From the NCBI GenBank assembly GCA_033030425.1, contig JAUFSD010000017.1, positions 1,428,333 to 1,492,332 on the forward strand: a DNA stretch of 64,000 nt, in the 5' to 3' direction. Every line of letters begins with the position of its first letter. Within the stretch, counting starts at the first letter, position 1. The stretch is from Verpa conica. Its lineage: Eukaryota > Ascomycota > Pezizomycetes > Pezizales > Morchellaceae. The position numbers and the translations under genes were made by a program. Below, in pieces: positions 10,784 through 22,896 of the stretch. Below the pieces are notes generated by a model that was not told where the DNA came from, did no database searches, and saw only the letters and a list, made by a program, of their open reading frames with translations.

Positions 10784-13700
10784 GATTGTAGATGTGTGAA
10801 AGTTGAAAAACTGAAATTAGTTTTATAGAGAAAGACAATAAATCTAGAAATTAGATTGAACGTTAACATCCTCCACCGTGAGATTGAAAAATAAAGAGGA
10901 TTTGTTTTAGAACCCACCTAAACACCAAAAATTACACCCAAAGTAAATGGCGGGGTAACAGCGATCGACGCAGCTCTCAAGAGTACAGCGTATATGGGTG
11001 GTTGATCCAAAGGAATGGAGGTTGGTTCTTCTAAGAAGGAATGCAAACTAGCTGCAATGATCGTAAAAGTGGTAGAAAATAAAATAGTAATAAAAGAAGG
11101 AGAAATAAAAGAAAACGGGAGAACCTGTCTATCCCAAAGAGAAACTATTTTCTGCTGCTGCTGTCCAAAGGCTATGCTTGTGGTGAGAAAGGAAAATTAA
11201 CGGGAGCCCACGCAGTTTATATTGTTGGTTGACCAGCGGAGTTGTACGTAGTATTTTCCCTGCACATGTCCGAATCGGGGCTAGTGTGACCCTTTCTGCA
11301 GGAACAGAATAACGCTCTGACAATCTCTTTGGTATCCCTGTCCTAAGCCCCATCCCATCCCATCTCCATAGTGGCCAATAGAACAGCCCGCCAGCCCTGG
11401 TTACAAGCCCTCAGCCAACAATAACCCTACACCTTGACATTCCAAAACACCCCTGTGTAGTTAATACTTCCTACACGGGTATGAAATACCCCCTAAAATG
11501 GTGTTTTGTCCTCATCTTAATACAGCAAATAGCCCCTAATACGGTGGAATTTGTGTTCATGAGCGCTAAACAGCTAGCATTCTGTGATTACAGAGGTACC
11601 TTAGCGTTTCATCGCCCATCGTCTGATAAATTAAACTTCATTCAATTTTAGGGGGGGCGGCTTTTGTATCTCAGCTCCGTAGAGCACCACCCGTAAATCA
11701 GGGTGTGAATAGTATTTGTACAGGACCCTTACTGAGGGTAAATAAGGTTATATTTGGGCTATTGAGCCTCACCTCAATACCGTCTCAAAGTTCGTACGCG
11801 ATTGAAACAAGTCTCCGATATTGAGTAAACTGAGGTTGATAAATTCTAACCCCAATTCATTGCTCTTGCTTATATTTTTATTTTTAAACTCGTATATTTA
11901 TTGAAGTCTAAGGCGGCGAGACACACCTTTGCCTATCTACCGCGTATGTGAGGTTGTTGACATCCTTCCACACGGGCGCCACAGTGGTCATAAAGAGACT
12001 GAATCACTTTTAATCCCCGAGAATATAGATGCAAATTACCAAATCCACGACAGCATATAGATGGCTTGCCGATCAACCCTAAGTATCCACCGGAATCCCT
12101 CTCCCGTAACCGCCCCAGGTGCTACGATAGGGATGGCTAAGTAAAATCCCATCCTTAGTTAAAGTTGAATCTAAAACTTGCGCCTATCGAAACCCTCACG
12201 TCCTTGGGGGATTCCCCAAGTCCTAAAGAAAGGCATTGTAATTAATGCCAGCCAACACAAAGATCTCAGGAGTGAGTCGGTTGGCCCTGCCATTCGGTTC
12301 TCTTCGGAAGCGACTACCGAGCGGGAGTATTCAACGCCATAGTAAGGATGGTGAAACATTACGTTACTCTCTCCACGCCGAGAATGGAACTCAGGTACAC
12401 CCTTTGGCGCCTGCAGTAGCGAATTTCTCGCGGTATCCAATCGTGATAAGGTACGGCTGACGAGTTTGAGCAAGCGATTGGTTTTATGTGTCTCGCCAGG
12501 GAGAAGACGTCAGGGTTTTTTTGTACCTTTACTTATCAACCACGGGACCAATCGATTAACGAACCGAACCGAGAGAGTACATACGATTACCAAGGTAGTC
12601 CTCCCACAATGAACCCCGTATGGTGTATTTTTGTTTTTCATCGCTGTCCCCCCACTCCGTGACAGCCAATTGTGCAACCCCCCCCCCCGTTTCGCCCGTA
12701 GTGTTTCGAGTAGAAAATCCCAGGCTAGGCGCTTGGGCCCTCTGGCCAAAGCCGTGATACACCATCGTCACATACAGCTGGAATACATACGTATACGTAT
12801 ATGCGGGCCCAGCTATCGGTCTCGACTGTGCCACATTGGTAACCGTACGTGCTCTGTCTAACTCATTGAGATACCTCGGTAGCGACTGTACTGAGGGGGC
12901 GCGATGCCATGAGGCGGTTAGCGAATCCTTCTGCGTTGTCCCCGGAGTTTATCCATCTTGGCGGGACGGTTATGCAAGGGCGGATTGATGTCGCCACACT
13001 GGATGGGCCAAACGTTGAAAAAAGTTCTTGGCTTCTCCCCCCCCCGAGTGTGAGGTGGGTGATTATATACCAGCAGTACTATTCAGGTAGATTATATTCT
13101 TACGTACGCCGGAGATTGACGGCTCAGGTACATGTGTGGATACTCTCTAGCCATAGGGGGGGAGGGATGTTTTATCCTACAGTTTACCAGCACTGGGATT
13201 CGGTTAGTGGGTACACTCCTCTAATCTCAACTTTAATATCGAAAACCAGCCATATCACAGTTTACGTATGGTTCCGTGCACATGGCAAGAATATTGGAAG
13301 GAAGGCTGTTTGTGGTGGAAATATAATGGAACTTTTACCGATCGGGGGGGTTAAGATTTATTCTACTCGTTTAAACGAGCATTCTCCCATGGTTACGATA
13401 AAGCCATTTGCCACCTCGGCTCCCCTGATTCACTGTGGGCTGCGTACGCAGAGTGGTACGACTGGTCCAGGTTCAACACTATGCTGATAGTATTCATCAA
13501 GTGTACTTGGCAGCACTCTAAGTAATGTTTTATTACACACCCTATAAAACCTATATCATACGGCAAAAAGCCTTTGTAGCTCACTACCGAAGAGACCTGC
13601 CATCTACAGACTAGATTATCCCGAGAGTCGCGGTTGTAGTTGAACTTGAATACTACACTCAAACATTCATTGTCTCGAATATTAGCATATAATACAAAAA

Positions 13701-16700
13701 GCGCGAGTTTCTAGGATCTTGTGGGAGTATCGTGAAGTCACTCCGGCTATTAACTCTACATATCCCTGCGACTGTGTCTTGAGACAACCTTAACCTTAGT
13801 ATGAGTTAGTAGGGTAGATTTGAAGCTAGGGGTTTTGTTGTTTGTGTTATTTTTGGCGAGGTCACTACGGAGGCCTTTTTACATATCTGTGTATATGAAA
13901 CAACCTTGTTTGTGAATCTAGAAGCATTGCCAGAAGTAACCTAGATCCTGGTGTTTTTTCCGGGAGTCACTGGCTTCTATAAGCTTTAGCCAATGTCTTG
14001 AACGGGGGTGTTTTTAGTTAAGAATCTATATAAAGCGCCCAATGATAGGGAGTGGTAAATCATATCATATCGCTCATAGTACTCAACCCAATATTATATC
14101 TTGTTGAGAAATTCAAGCTTGCTTGATCTATAAGTAACAGTCTTTGCTTTGGTGTCTCAGTATGGCATATAAACCACAGAAGCTGTAGCATAATGGAGGT
14201 TATTTACCGCAGGATCATCCCTCTCTAAAGCAAGAGAGTTAAAATCAATCCGGCTATATAGCTACCTATTAACGCAAACTCTCACTCATATGACGGGAGG
14301 CATAGTCTGTTGGATAAGTATCTAAAATTATTCTTTTACAGTACTGAAAATTACTTATATTCGTCCCTTAGAAGTACTTTTGACGCTTATACATCAAATA
14401 AAAGCTATTATCGTATACGTTTCCCGATCACGACCTGAGGTAAGCAAAAAAAAACGAGTGATATAATAGGATTACAGGCCGAACTTTAAAAGCAGGCTTC
14501 TCTGTCGACATTTTAAATATTCTCCAGGAGAAAAAATACCCGAACATTTAAATAAATAAAAAAAAGAAAAAAGAAAAAAAAAGTGTCTCCCAGGGGCTGA
14601 ACCGCGGACCGTTTCTCACTTGTCCCAGAATAAGTGCGACTAGGCTTCCCGGTATAAATACCGGTAGGCCATCTTCACCTGAAAACTTTAGAAAGTTTTG
14701 TACCTTTAAGGTGTGCTAAGGGGGCTCCAGACAAGAATTGGTCGGGCAATCACTCCGGGCATGTCTCTTCCCCTTTCGGATAGATCTGTAGATACACACC
14801 CACAAATATGTCTCGTGCTTAGCCTTCTTGTTATTGGTGTATTAGAGTTAGGCCAAGCGTCACCTGTTTTCCACCCCAATCAGGTAAGAAAGGACGAGTG
14901 ATATACCATGATTACAGACAGACTCCCAAAATAGACTGATGATGATGATTATTCATAAGTACATGGAGCCCTAGCCCAAAATAGACTGCTCAGCTAGTTT
15001 TTTATGGTTTAAGCAGGTGCATGTAACCTCCCTTCATCAGAATAAGTCATCATGGTGTTGAATGTATAGACGAGACTTGAGAAGTGTTGACATCTATAGG
15101 AGCATTGTTTAATCCCAATCACCCCCACTACAATGCACTCTCAACACGTGGATGAAAAACCCCAAAGGACATAGATGATAATAGTACGTCATCTGGTCCC
15201 CACGAATCCTAGCCAATCTTCATGCGGAAGAGATGAACGAGACATACGACCGAGCTACGAATACCTATGGAATTTCTTTGAGTCTATACGCAAAATTCAG
15301 AGTAGGTTACCGATCTGTAGTTTGGCTTGGGCTAGGCTAACAAATCATATAAGCTGAGTGGATGAAGAAGCCAGGTCGACCGTACCCTGCCGCCACTTCA
15401 GAAATTAAGAGACTCATGAGGGGTGGTATTGGGCTAAGACCTATACTACACGGCGGGATGGTCTTGATATATCAAGTGATCTCTGTGGCTCCCTTTGCCT
15501 TAGGACTGTCGATCATGATTACAGAGGATTTCACGGCACCAGTCATAACCCCCCCCCTCATCATCATATAAAATGCATTCACACAGTTGCTGACATTTGT
15601 GTTAGTCTGGCTGTATCTAGTGGCAAAATGCAATAATGCATCAACAAATGCCATCGTCTCCGCTGCTTTTCAGGTAGCAGAATGCCAGATGACAAGAGCA
15701 CCTTCGGCAGATTATTTCTTTGCTGGGTTTAAAAATAATGTTGGACTTAACTATCCTACAATATTGCTAGCGGAGTTTTCCGTCCGACTACCATTCAGAT
15801 TTACGGGGACGGGTTCAGTATCTACACTCCTACGGTTCCTCATGCCGTAAAGTTACTCCCTATAAGAACATGAAATAGAGCGAACCTGTATTCTCATAGG
15901 AGAATACTAGTATATAGACCATGTCCTGTCCTGAATATGTATTCTTATAGGGCGACTATGCTGTATACACTGATGACAGAGCCCATAGAGTTGCGAAGTC
16001 AAGACTCCCAGACAATTTCTTCTTGTGGAAGTTCAATAGGCGCGGCTAGGTTGATTTCCGTCCGGGAAACGGTGAGACCCCTCCCTCGCCATGAATTGCA
16101 TTCTACGGAATATACTAACCAAGATATATTTCAAATCGCCATAGCACCCATCGCGTTATCTTGTAGGAGTTTTATCGGTTCGAGTCGGTATTGGACGACT
16201 ACTTTCGGTCTATAGGGCTATCGAGTGGTATACCGTGCCTCAATACCTCAATAAATTGCCGCGTAGAATACGGTATACTCGCGCTATAAGGGTTCGGGTT
16301 ATAAGAGAACTCTCCTTATATGGGTATGAGGAATAGAACAAACGTATATTTTATGTGTACTTGAGATTTCATATAAGATAACTACCATATGAGGATATGG
16401 TACGGGGTCTATCCATATTATTATAAGGAGGGAATACTGTATGGGTGAGTTTGGTGGGATAGATTTGGATTGTAGTATCTCTAGTTATGCTTTTTCACTA
16501 AAATACTCTAGAGGTTGACACTTAAGCTAATAAATCACAATTTACCTTAATTCTTATTTCCCTTGGAATATTGACTAGAGAACAGAAATCTTGCACTGCC
16601 ATAGAATATAACCTGCTAGACTTTAGCGATACAATACTTACTGGAAGTATAGAAACTACCCCCGGTTCGCGTAGTAGGCGTAGCAAATGCCTTGTGATTT

Positions 16701-17996
16701 GCTGTTACTCGCCTAAACACGTCTATTCTGGTTTCTAGGTTTGAGTTTATATTGTGGCTGTGTTTCTGGTAACCGGCTGGCTACGTCTGTTGCTATTGCG
16801 AGAATAGAAGCCACACTTTAATATTAGACTAAGATTAGTACGTGTCTTAGACATGATATATGCGGCCTAAGGTAAGACAGGTTTAGATTTAAAGTTTAAG
16901 CGTAATAGATATCTTTGGGGTAAGAGTTTCATTCACTCCATAGGTCTATTTTGGGATGAAACACTGCCGATACTAGGGTAATGGTGCTTGGGGTTCGCGG
17001 GTCTTGTTTTAGCTTGTTTCAATTCAGAAACAGCGTTTTTGGGTCTTAAATATGGTATCAGAAATTTCTACAGGAGGTATTTCCCTACAATCTTTAGCTG
17101 TAGAGTTGCTGTTTTAGCATTCTTTAGGTATAGATGCTTTCCTACTCCTCCCTTAATAGATTAGGTAGACTCTTGCGTCACTGTAGTGTATAACTCAACA
17201 AGTTCCAGCTTATTGTTAAGTAAGTTTGCAAGTAGACGCTACCCATATACTATCCAGCAAGAGAAGCTACCCAATAAACCAATTTTTTAAAAAAGCAATT
17301 TAGGAGTACCATGGCCTCACCAAGTATCACTCGCTTAGATACAATTCAGGGCAGGGAAATGTATAGCAAATACGCTATTAAACTCTTTTAACTATGCTAG
17401 ATGTCTTTGTGTATAAATATAAAAATATATATGACTGGAAAGGCCGGTAAGCAAAAGTTCGCTGAACAGGGAAAGACTATACCCTTCTCTTGAGTTTCTT
17501 CATCCTCTACACCTTCCATGTTGGATAACTTTCTATCTGCTTTAGACCTGGGATTGATTTCCCCAGGAGTCGTAAAATCCAGGAAAGTAAAGAGCCTGGT
17601 CTAGCTGCTGTAATCTAAATAACGGCAGATATAATAAGTAATAATCCTATAATAACTATCGTACACTCGATCTAATAGAATATGACTGGGGTGTAATGTA
17701 TTGTTTTTGTAGGGAATTTCAAGCGCACGCAAGAGGATATCTCTGTTCTACTACTTGTCTTAGATAGATATTATAATAACCCTAACCCTTTAGAGTGAGT
17801 GTTCTGTAGCAGCCCACGACGAAAGACATAGGATCATTAATACTTACAAGCAGCTATCTGTCCTTAGCAGTCAGACCGAAGAGATATCTAGTAACCTCCA
17901 CAAACGGCACAAATCTGTAATTATTTTGAAGATCTTCCTGCCTACTGAATTCCTTGTTAGACAAATCCACACCCAGGGCGACCCCGACTAAAAGAA
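10784..17996. other. Gene-poor 7.2-kb region
   Basis: I find no convincing gene. Open frames such as 12909-13487 (192 codons) have unusual composition and no recognisable domain. The region contains several C or G homopolymers (for example near 12678, 13037, 13345 and 15549). A purine-rich A tract at 14549-14582 lies beside the palindromic CCGGTATAAATACCGG near 14651. A small MITE is at 15851-15956, and a telomere-like AACCCTAACCCT is at 17778-17789. Confidence 0.45.
15851..15956. mobile_element. Short MITE, about 106 bp
   Basis: The left end AGTTACTCCCTATAAGAA (15851 onward) is inverted at the right end, TTCTTATAGGGCGACT (15941-15956). The element is flanked by TA-containing sequence. Ends and size resemble the element at 20106-20214, whose ends read AGTCGCACCCCGCTCTAAG, so the two probably belong to one Tc1/pogo-type MITE group. 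No coding capacity. Confidence 0.45.
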
Positions 17997-19313
17997 TTAC
18001 CTTCTTTGATCACTCTGCAAAGTCAGGGTCTTGTACTGCTTTTTCAGTAAAAGTCTGGTAGATTTTCTCAATTTTTTACCCATCCTCCACCACGGTTCAG
18101 TCGCAAACTGTAGCGCTGTTCTCCCACGCACGTCCTGGATTGTAACATCGGCGTGGTTAAGGATTAATCGATCGATCACGGCTGCATATCCATTCTTCAT
18201 CGCAAAGTGAAGCGCAGTCATCCCACTCTCGTCCCTTGCGTTTATATCTATTCCACGATCTAGCAGGTATTGAACCGTACCGTTGTCCCCTATCATGGCC
18301 GCTAGATGCAGCGCTGTCTGTTTGGTGTCGCTCGTGCAGGAATTGATGTCGGCGCCGTACTCCAGGAGGACTTTAACAATCGCGCGGCTACCGCTTACTG
18401 CTGCTAGGTGGAGAGCCGTGTATCCAGCTGTCTTCCCATAAGTGCTCCGCCTAGTGATATCGGCACCATGTTCCAGTAGAACTTGCACTGATTCTATTTG
18501 TTTCCATATGATTGCTAGATGGAGGGGAGTAGGACCTTGCATGTGCTGAGCTTCAATATCAGCTCCTGCCTCAAGCAAGAGTTCGATAGAACTGGTGATA
18601 TTATCCCTTGCAGCCCAATGAATCGGGGAGAGATAGTCAGTCTCTGTGAGAAGATCCTTCCCCCCTCTCTCTAGCAGGATTTTGAGAATACTCGGGTATC
18701 TCGTCGCTAGATGCAAGACCTTTTGCCCATACAGACCCACCCCAGAGAGGCAGACTGTGGCTCCATTCCTTAGCAGTATCTCAGTCACCATTTTGAACCC
18801 ACAACCCACAGCGAAATAGAGAGGCTGTTGATTACCAATAGGTCCCTCAGACCTCGGATTTGCGCCGTGTTCTAGAAGTATCTGCGCTGCTAGTGGTCGT
18901 CCACAAAACGCAGCGATGTGAAGCGGTGTTAGGCAATTTGGCCTAGGGGATTCGAGCTCGGCGCCGTTGTCTAGTAGGAACTTGATTATTTCCCTAGACG
19001 TGAACTTTGAAGCCGCGGCCCAGTGCAGTGCCATGTTTTGATATCTTACGCGATCTTCGGGAATGCAGGAATCCAGCGCTGTCTTGGCTAGGCCTACATT
19101 TCCGCGCATAATCGCCCATTCCAAAGGTGCTTCTTCGGGCCTTAGACGTTCAGGATAGCGTATGGCAAGGTTGTTTAGATTCGGGGTGAAGATGTTTGCA
19201 AAGCGCCGGCTGGCTCGGACTAGGCAGCACAGTGTTCTCCACTCGTTGTCGGACTCTAAAGCTTCCCCGACGAGGAAGAGAAGTTCGTTTGGTAGGTCGA
19301 GGAGTGGGAACAT
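17997..19313 (-). CDS. F-box and ankyrin-repeat protein
   Basis: A single exon of 438 aa; ATG at 19313-19311, TAA at 17999-17997. Residues 1-40 (LLDLPNELLFLVGEAL and onward) form an F-box, which binds Skp1 in SCF ubiquitin ligases. About nine ankyrin repeats follow to residue 410, including clear TPLHIAA, TALHLAA and TALHFAM blocks. A basic tail ends the protein. The inferred role is a substrate-recruiting F-box protein with ankyrins as the binding face; the substrate is unknown. F-box/ankyrin proteins form large, fast-changing families in ascomycetes. This copy has no stops or frameshifts. Two related genes lie at 20679-21674 and 22897-23816 on the opposite strand. Confidence 0.88.
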   Translation of the reverse strand: MFPLLDLPNELLFLVGEALESDNEWRTLCCLVRASRRFANIFTPNLNNLAIRYPERLRPEEAPLEWAIMRGNVGLAKTALDSCIPEDRVRYQNMALHWAAASKFTSREIIKFLLDNGAELESPRPNCLTPLHIAAFCGRPLAAQILLEHGANPRSEGPIGNQQPLYFAVGCGFKMVTEILLRNGATVCLSGVGLYGQKVLHLATRYPSILKILLERGGKDLLTETDYLSPIHWAARDNITSSIELLLEAGADIEAQHMQGPTPLHLAIIWKQIESVQVLLEHGADITRRSTYGKTAGYTALHLAAVSGSRAIVKVLLEYGADINSCTSDTKQTALHLAAMIGDNGTVQYLLDRGIDINARDESGMTALHFAMKNGYAAVIDRLILNHADVTIQDVRGRTALQFATEPWWRMGKKLRKSTRLLLKKQYKTLTLQSDQRR

Positions 19314-20678
19314 CGGTGTAGGGAGCGCTTGGTGGTGAGTTTCAAGGGGTGCTGGGCTCCGGTCGCTGCCTGAGTGTCTGGGGATTAATTGTGTACCCTG
19401 ATTGGCTACAATATAACCCTAGCCCAGATATCTTATCCAGGGGAATTAATACAAGTGTAAAAAGCCTTGCTGGAACCCTACGCCGAACACTTATAGGATT
19501 AGAAATAGATGCTAGCTATTACATATCGTATTGCCTCGAAAATTTAGCTCTACGGGCATCACCGCCACCTATAATTAGAGGTGTTCTCTAAGGTTGTTTC
19601 CGATTTCCCTAAACCGGTCGACTAGGTGGAGATAATCAGATAGCCTATATTAAGGTAGAGATATAAAGATAGTACAATGCAGGCCTCTGATTATTTCTAT
19701 AGTACCCTAGAGAATAGATAAGACCCCCCCTAATACATTTGGTGGGAAATAGTAGATATGCCCGCATAGTCAATTTTTCATATATTGACTAGTAGTAAGC
19801 TGCATATTTTTTTCTATAGGGTGAGTCCACTAAGTTTATTTGAAATTTTGTCTAAGGAATCCGTTAAAGTTGAAGGTCATTATTATCTTCATTCTACCAT
19901 GCACCTCAGTCATAATTTAGCTTTTAGCACCCGATTAATCAGTTATCAGATAGCAGGGTTAATATCTAATAAGCTAGAAATCGATACTTCAATGGTCTTT
20001 TGCCTAGCTCAGTAGAACTGGTGATGGTATTGATATAGTAAAAAAGTGTTCTGAATCAAGTTAGTTATGCAAGGATCACATTGTGTTAGGCGCTATATAG
20101 TTATATAGTCGCACCCCGCTCTAAGAAACCTCGTTCTAAGAAAACTTTGCTGTAAGAAATATTTAAATGAGATCGACAAAATTCTTAGCGTTTCTTATAG
20201 CAAGGTACAATTTAACCCTAAGCTGCTATCCTGGATGTACGGAACTGAAGATATGTGGCTGTCGTAGTGTATGAGTCAAGTGTAGGGGGGTGGCACAATC
20301 TCCACTGACAAGGATAAACGCCACCCCTATATACGGACGAGTCATAGCTATATGCTAGATACTTGATAAATAGCAAAGAAGGGAAGTCTTCTAGCTGCGT
20401 AGATTCCTATCAATTAGTATCCCTTTTAATATCCACGCGTATCTCTTTCTACTTCAAAGCATCGATCAATGGCTCCCCGGAGGTCAACTCGGATATCCGA
20501 AAAACCATCTACCCCAGTGTACCGAGTAACTGCCTCCGAAAAGCGATCTCGCCCACGCCGCAAACACCCACGCACCCGCCCCAGTCAGATACCGGTACTT
20601 ACCCTACCCAGGGAGCCGGTAGCTTTGCATATCGCTAACGAAGAGTAGCCTCCCCAGCCACAAGTGAAGCCTGTTTTT
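19314..20678. other. Intergenic region between divergent F-box/ankyrin genes
   Basis: No gene is supported. It contains the promoters of the two divergently arranged F-box/ankyrin genes and the small MITE at 20106-20214. Confidence 0.45.
20106..20214. mobile_element. Short MITE with degenerate 24-25-bp terminal inverted repeats
   Basis: The left end (TATAGTCGCACCCCGCTCTA and onward, 20106-20129) matches the inverted right end (GTTTCTTATAGCAAGGTACA, 20190 to about 20214) at most positions. Both ends carry terminal TA. The element is about 109 bp and non-coding. End sequence and TA target point to a Tc1/mariner-pogo type parent transposase acting in trans. Confidence 0.5.
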
Positions 20679-21674
20679 ATGGGCCGGGGAACCCTCCACC
20701 TCCTACGCTTTCCAAACGAAGTTCTCAGCCACATCTCCAAATATCTCGGACCAGTTGAAATCAAGTCCCTAAGGCAATGCAACCGTTTCCTTGCCTCGTT
20801 GCTGTTTCCCATGATGTGGGCCACTAGAGAAAAGAACCACATGAACCCGCTTCAATGGGCTGCATATAATGGGGATGAACCCCAAATGAAAACTTTAATG
20901 AGTGAGGGCTACGACGTCACGGCAGGCTTAGGGTTTCTCTGGGATATTACGAGCCCCCTTACCATAGCGGCACTCCGCGGACATACCGCCGCGTTGAAGC
21001 TCATGCTAGATGCCGGAGGAGACAAAGTCACGCCAAATCTCTGGAACCCATCATTCGTGATTGAAGAAATTTCAAAAATTAAAGATAAATGGTCTGACGA
21101 GCTTGCAGAGCTGCTATTTAAGCACGGAGCAGTAGTGAATGGGGTGACTTTCACGAAGAAGACACTCCTCCACTGGCTTGCGGAACACAAAAATGTGTCT
21201 GGTATACGATTACTGTGTAAGCATGGGGCTATTGTGACGGCCAAGGGGCCTCTCAGAGAAACGCCGCTCCATTCTGCGGTTTTGAGTGGGGATGGGTATG
21301 AGACGGTGCGGGTGCTGTTGCAACATGGTGCGGACCAGACCATTTGCGATATCTCTCGGAAGACGCCACTGCATTGGGCGGTGAGTGAGAAGAACGGGGA
21401 AGGGCTTAGGAGTGCGAAGTTACTATTGGCTGTTGGGGCGGATACTAATGCAGTGGATTTTAGAGGGAGGACTGCTTTGCATTATGTAGCTTCGCCGGAT
21501 CTGGTGCCATATACGAGTGGGAGCATGGATTTATTGTTGTTGTTATTGGAGAAGGGGGCCAATACTATGATTAAAGATAATGAGGGATACACTGCTGCGG
21601 ATATGGCGCAGAAGGCTGAGCAGATGGAATTCTATAGGTTGATCACTGAAAGGGATACTCGCTCTGCGATATGA
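20679..21674 (+). CDS. F-box and ankyrin-repeat protein
   Basis: A single exon of 331 aa. I chose the ATG at 20679; the frame is open 15 nt further up but only to a GTG. An F-box lies at about residues 6-40 (LLRFPNEVLSHISKYLGP). Some seven ankyrin repeats follow (NPLQWAAYNGD, SPLTIAALRGH, TLLHWLAEHKN, TPLHSAVLSGD, TPLHWAVSEKN, TALHYVASPDL and a last partial one). The repeats are diverged, in contrast to the uniform array at 5.3-8.0 kb. The expected role is an SCF adaptor with an ankyrin substrate face; the target is unknown. GC content rises towards the 3' half. No internal breaks. Confidence 0.87.
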   Translation: MGRGTLHLLRFPNEVLSHISKYLGPVEIKSLRQCNRFLASLLFPMMWATREKNHMNPLQWAAYNGDEPQMKTLMSEGYDVTAGLGFLWDITSPLTIAALRGHTAALKLMLDAGGDKVTPNLWNPSFVIEEISKIKDKWSDELAELLFKHGAVVNGVTFTKKTLLHWLAEHKNVSGIRLLCKHGAIVTAKGPLRETPLHSAVLSGDGYETVRVLLQHGADQTICDISRKTPLHWAVSEKNGEGLRSAKLLLAVGADTNAVDFRGRTALHYVASPDLVPYTSGSMDLLLLLLEKGANTMIKDNEGYTAADMAQKAEQMEFYRLITERDTRSAI

Positions 21675-22896
21675 GAGTAACGCCTACTTGTACAGGTTTC
21701 TGCCTTGTTGTAAATACGTATATATATTCCTAGAAATTGCAATTAATTTTACTATTCCCCTAGTTCTCATCTCTACACCCCCTTAGATACCCAGTTGTGC
21801 TGCCCGAGACTAGTACTTATATGCACCTGGCCCATTCGGAGAAGTCAGCCAATACAAGAAAATACATAGGCCAGTAGAAATATATAATTAATGCTCTGGT
21901 TAATTGAGATGCTCCTATTACCCCAACTCAGCCCTAAATCTCGACCTAGCGCATGGGAGGGGTTAAGGGGGTAATTGGGTAGTTTGTAACTTTATCAGGA
22001 CACGAATTCAATACTTGCTACACAAAAAAAAATCGCTCAAGTATAGCCATATCAAATACTTCCCAGAGTCTCCACCTAAACCCAGCAGTAGAGTATTTTA
22101 TACTGTGGCTGGGTTTGGTGACTGCATCGGGGGGTTCCTAGAATTACTGTATATCGACCAGAGAAGTATTTCACCTGCAGATACATGGATATTCGAAAGA
22201 AGGGGGCACTGCGGAAAGCCATGTGGTAAAACAGGTCGATCCACCTTGGGGGCTCTGGTCAAACTGCATAATTTCAAGGCATATTCTATCCCAAAACAGG
22301 ATAGAACTAGAGTGATTTTGTAAAACTGAGGTAATTACCAGCACATTGGTGACTGGGCATATAACCCAATACCTATTAGTAAAAGGTCTCTAGACAGCTG
22401 ACTACATGTATTTCTAGGTCCCATATATCCATTATGGCTTCAGATACTAGAGTCTAAGAAGTATGTACATAATCTAATCTGATCTGATCGATGATCTCAA
22501 CGCGATGAGCACTGTGGCTAGTGATCCTTCATAAGAGGATCATGCCTCCGATGGAGGATCAACAATATACGTTCCTTGATCTTCTCATCTTTTGATTGAA
22601 GATAGTAGGAAGCTAGTCTTTCCGCTGGTTGACGTGTCTTGGGGACCGCATCCAGCCATCACACTAGGTGTAAGGCCTCAGGGTCACAAAGACTCGATGA
22701 AGCACTGCCTGTCACTAGGAATCTGAAAAAGAAGATGATCATTAGATCATCATCTCGTTGGCCAATTGAGTCAACGTCTTTGTGATCAACCATCTGTGGA
22801 CTACGAGTCAAGCCTAACCAAACATAAATCCCATCTACCGGCATCACTAGCGGGATTAACCCCCCACCGTTCTCTCGCCCCGTCAAGGACTCCACC
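21675..22896. other. Intergenic region
   Basis: No gene is supported. The 102-codon frame at 22015-22323 begins at TTG and shows no domain. Around 22490-22575 there is a cluster of short GATC-centred hairpins. Confidence 0.4.

Noticed and set aside
12909..13487. 192-codon open frame on the plus strand
   Set aside because: Composition is erratic (poly-Pro from a C run, many rare residues), no domain, no splice partners, and the surrounding 7 kb is non-coding.
14583..14700. tRNA- or SINE-like element on the minus strand (GGTTCAGCCCC followed by a T run)
   Set aside because: No acceptor stem pairs with the 3' end, the B-box match is imperfect, and no cloverleaf could be formed.
16160..16200. 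GGTTCGAGTC resembling a tRNA T-loop
   Set aside because: The flanking bases do not form a T stem and no D-arm or acceptor stem is nearby.
22015..22323. 102-codon open frame
   Set aside because: TTG start, no ATG early in frame, no domain, no splice signals that extend it.
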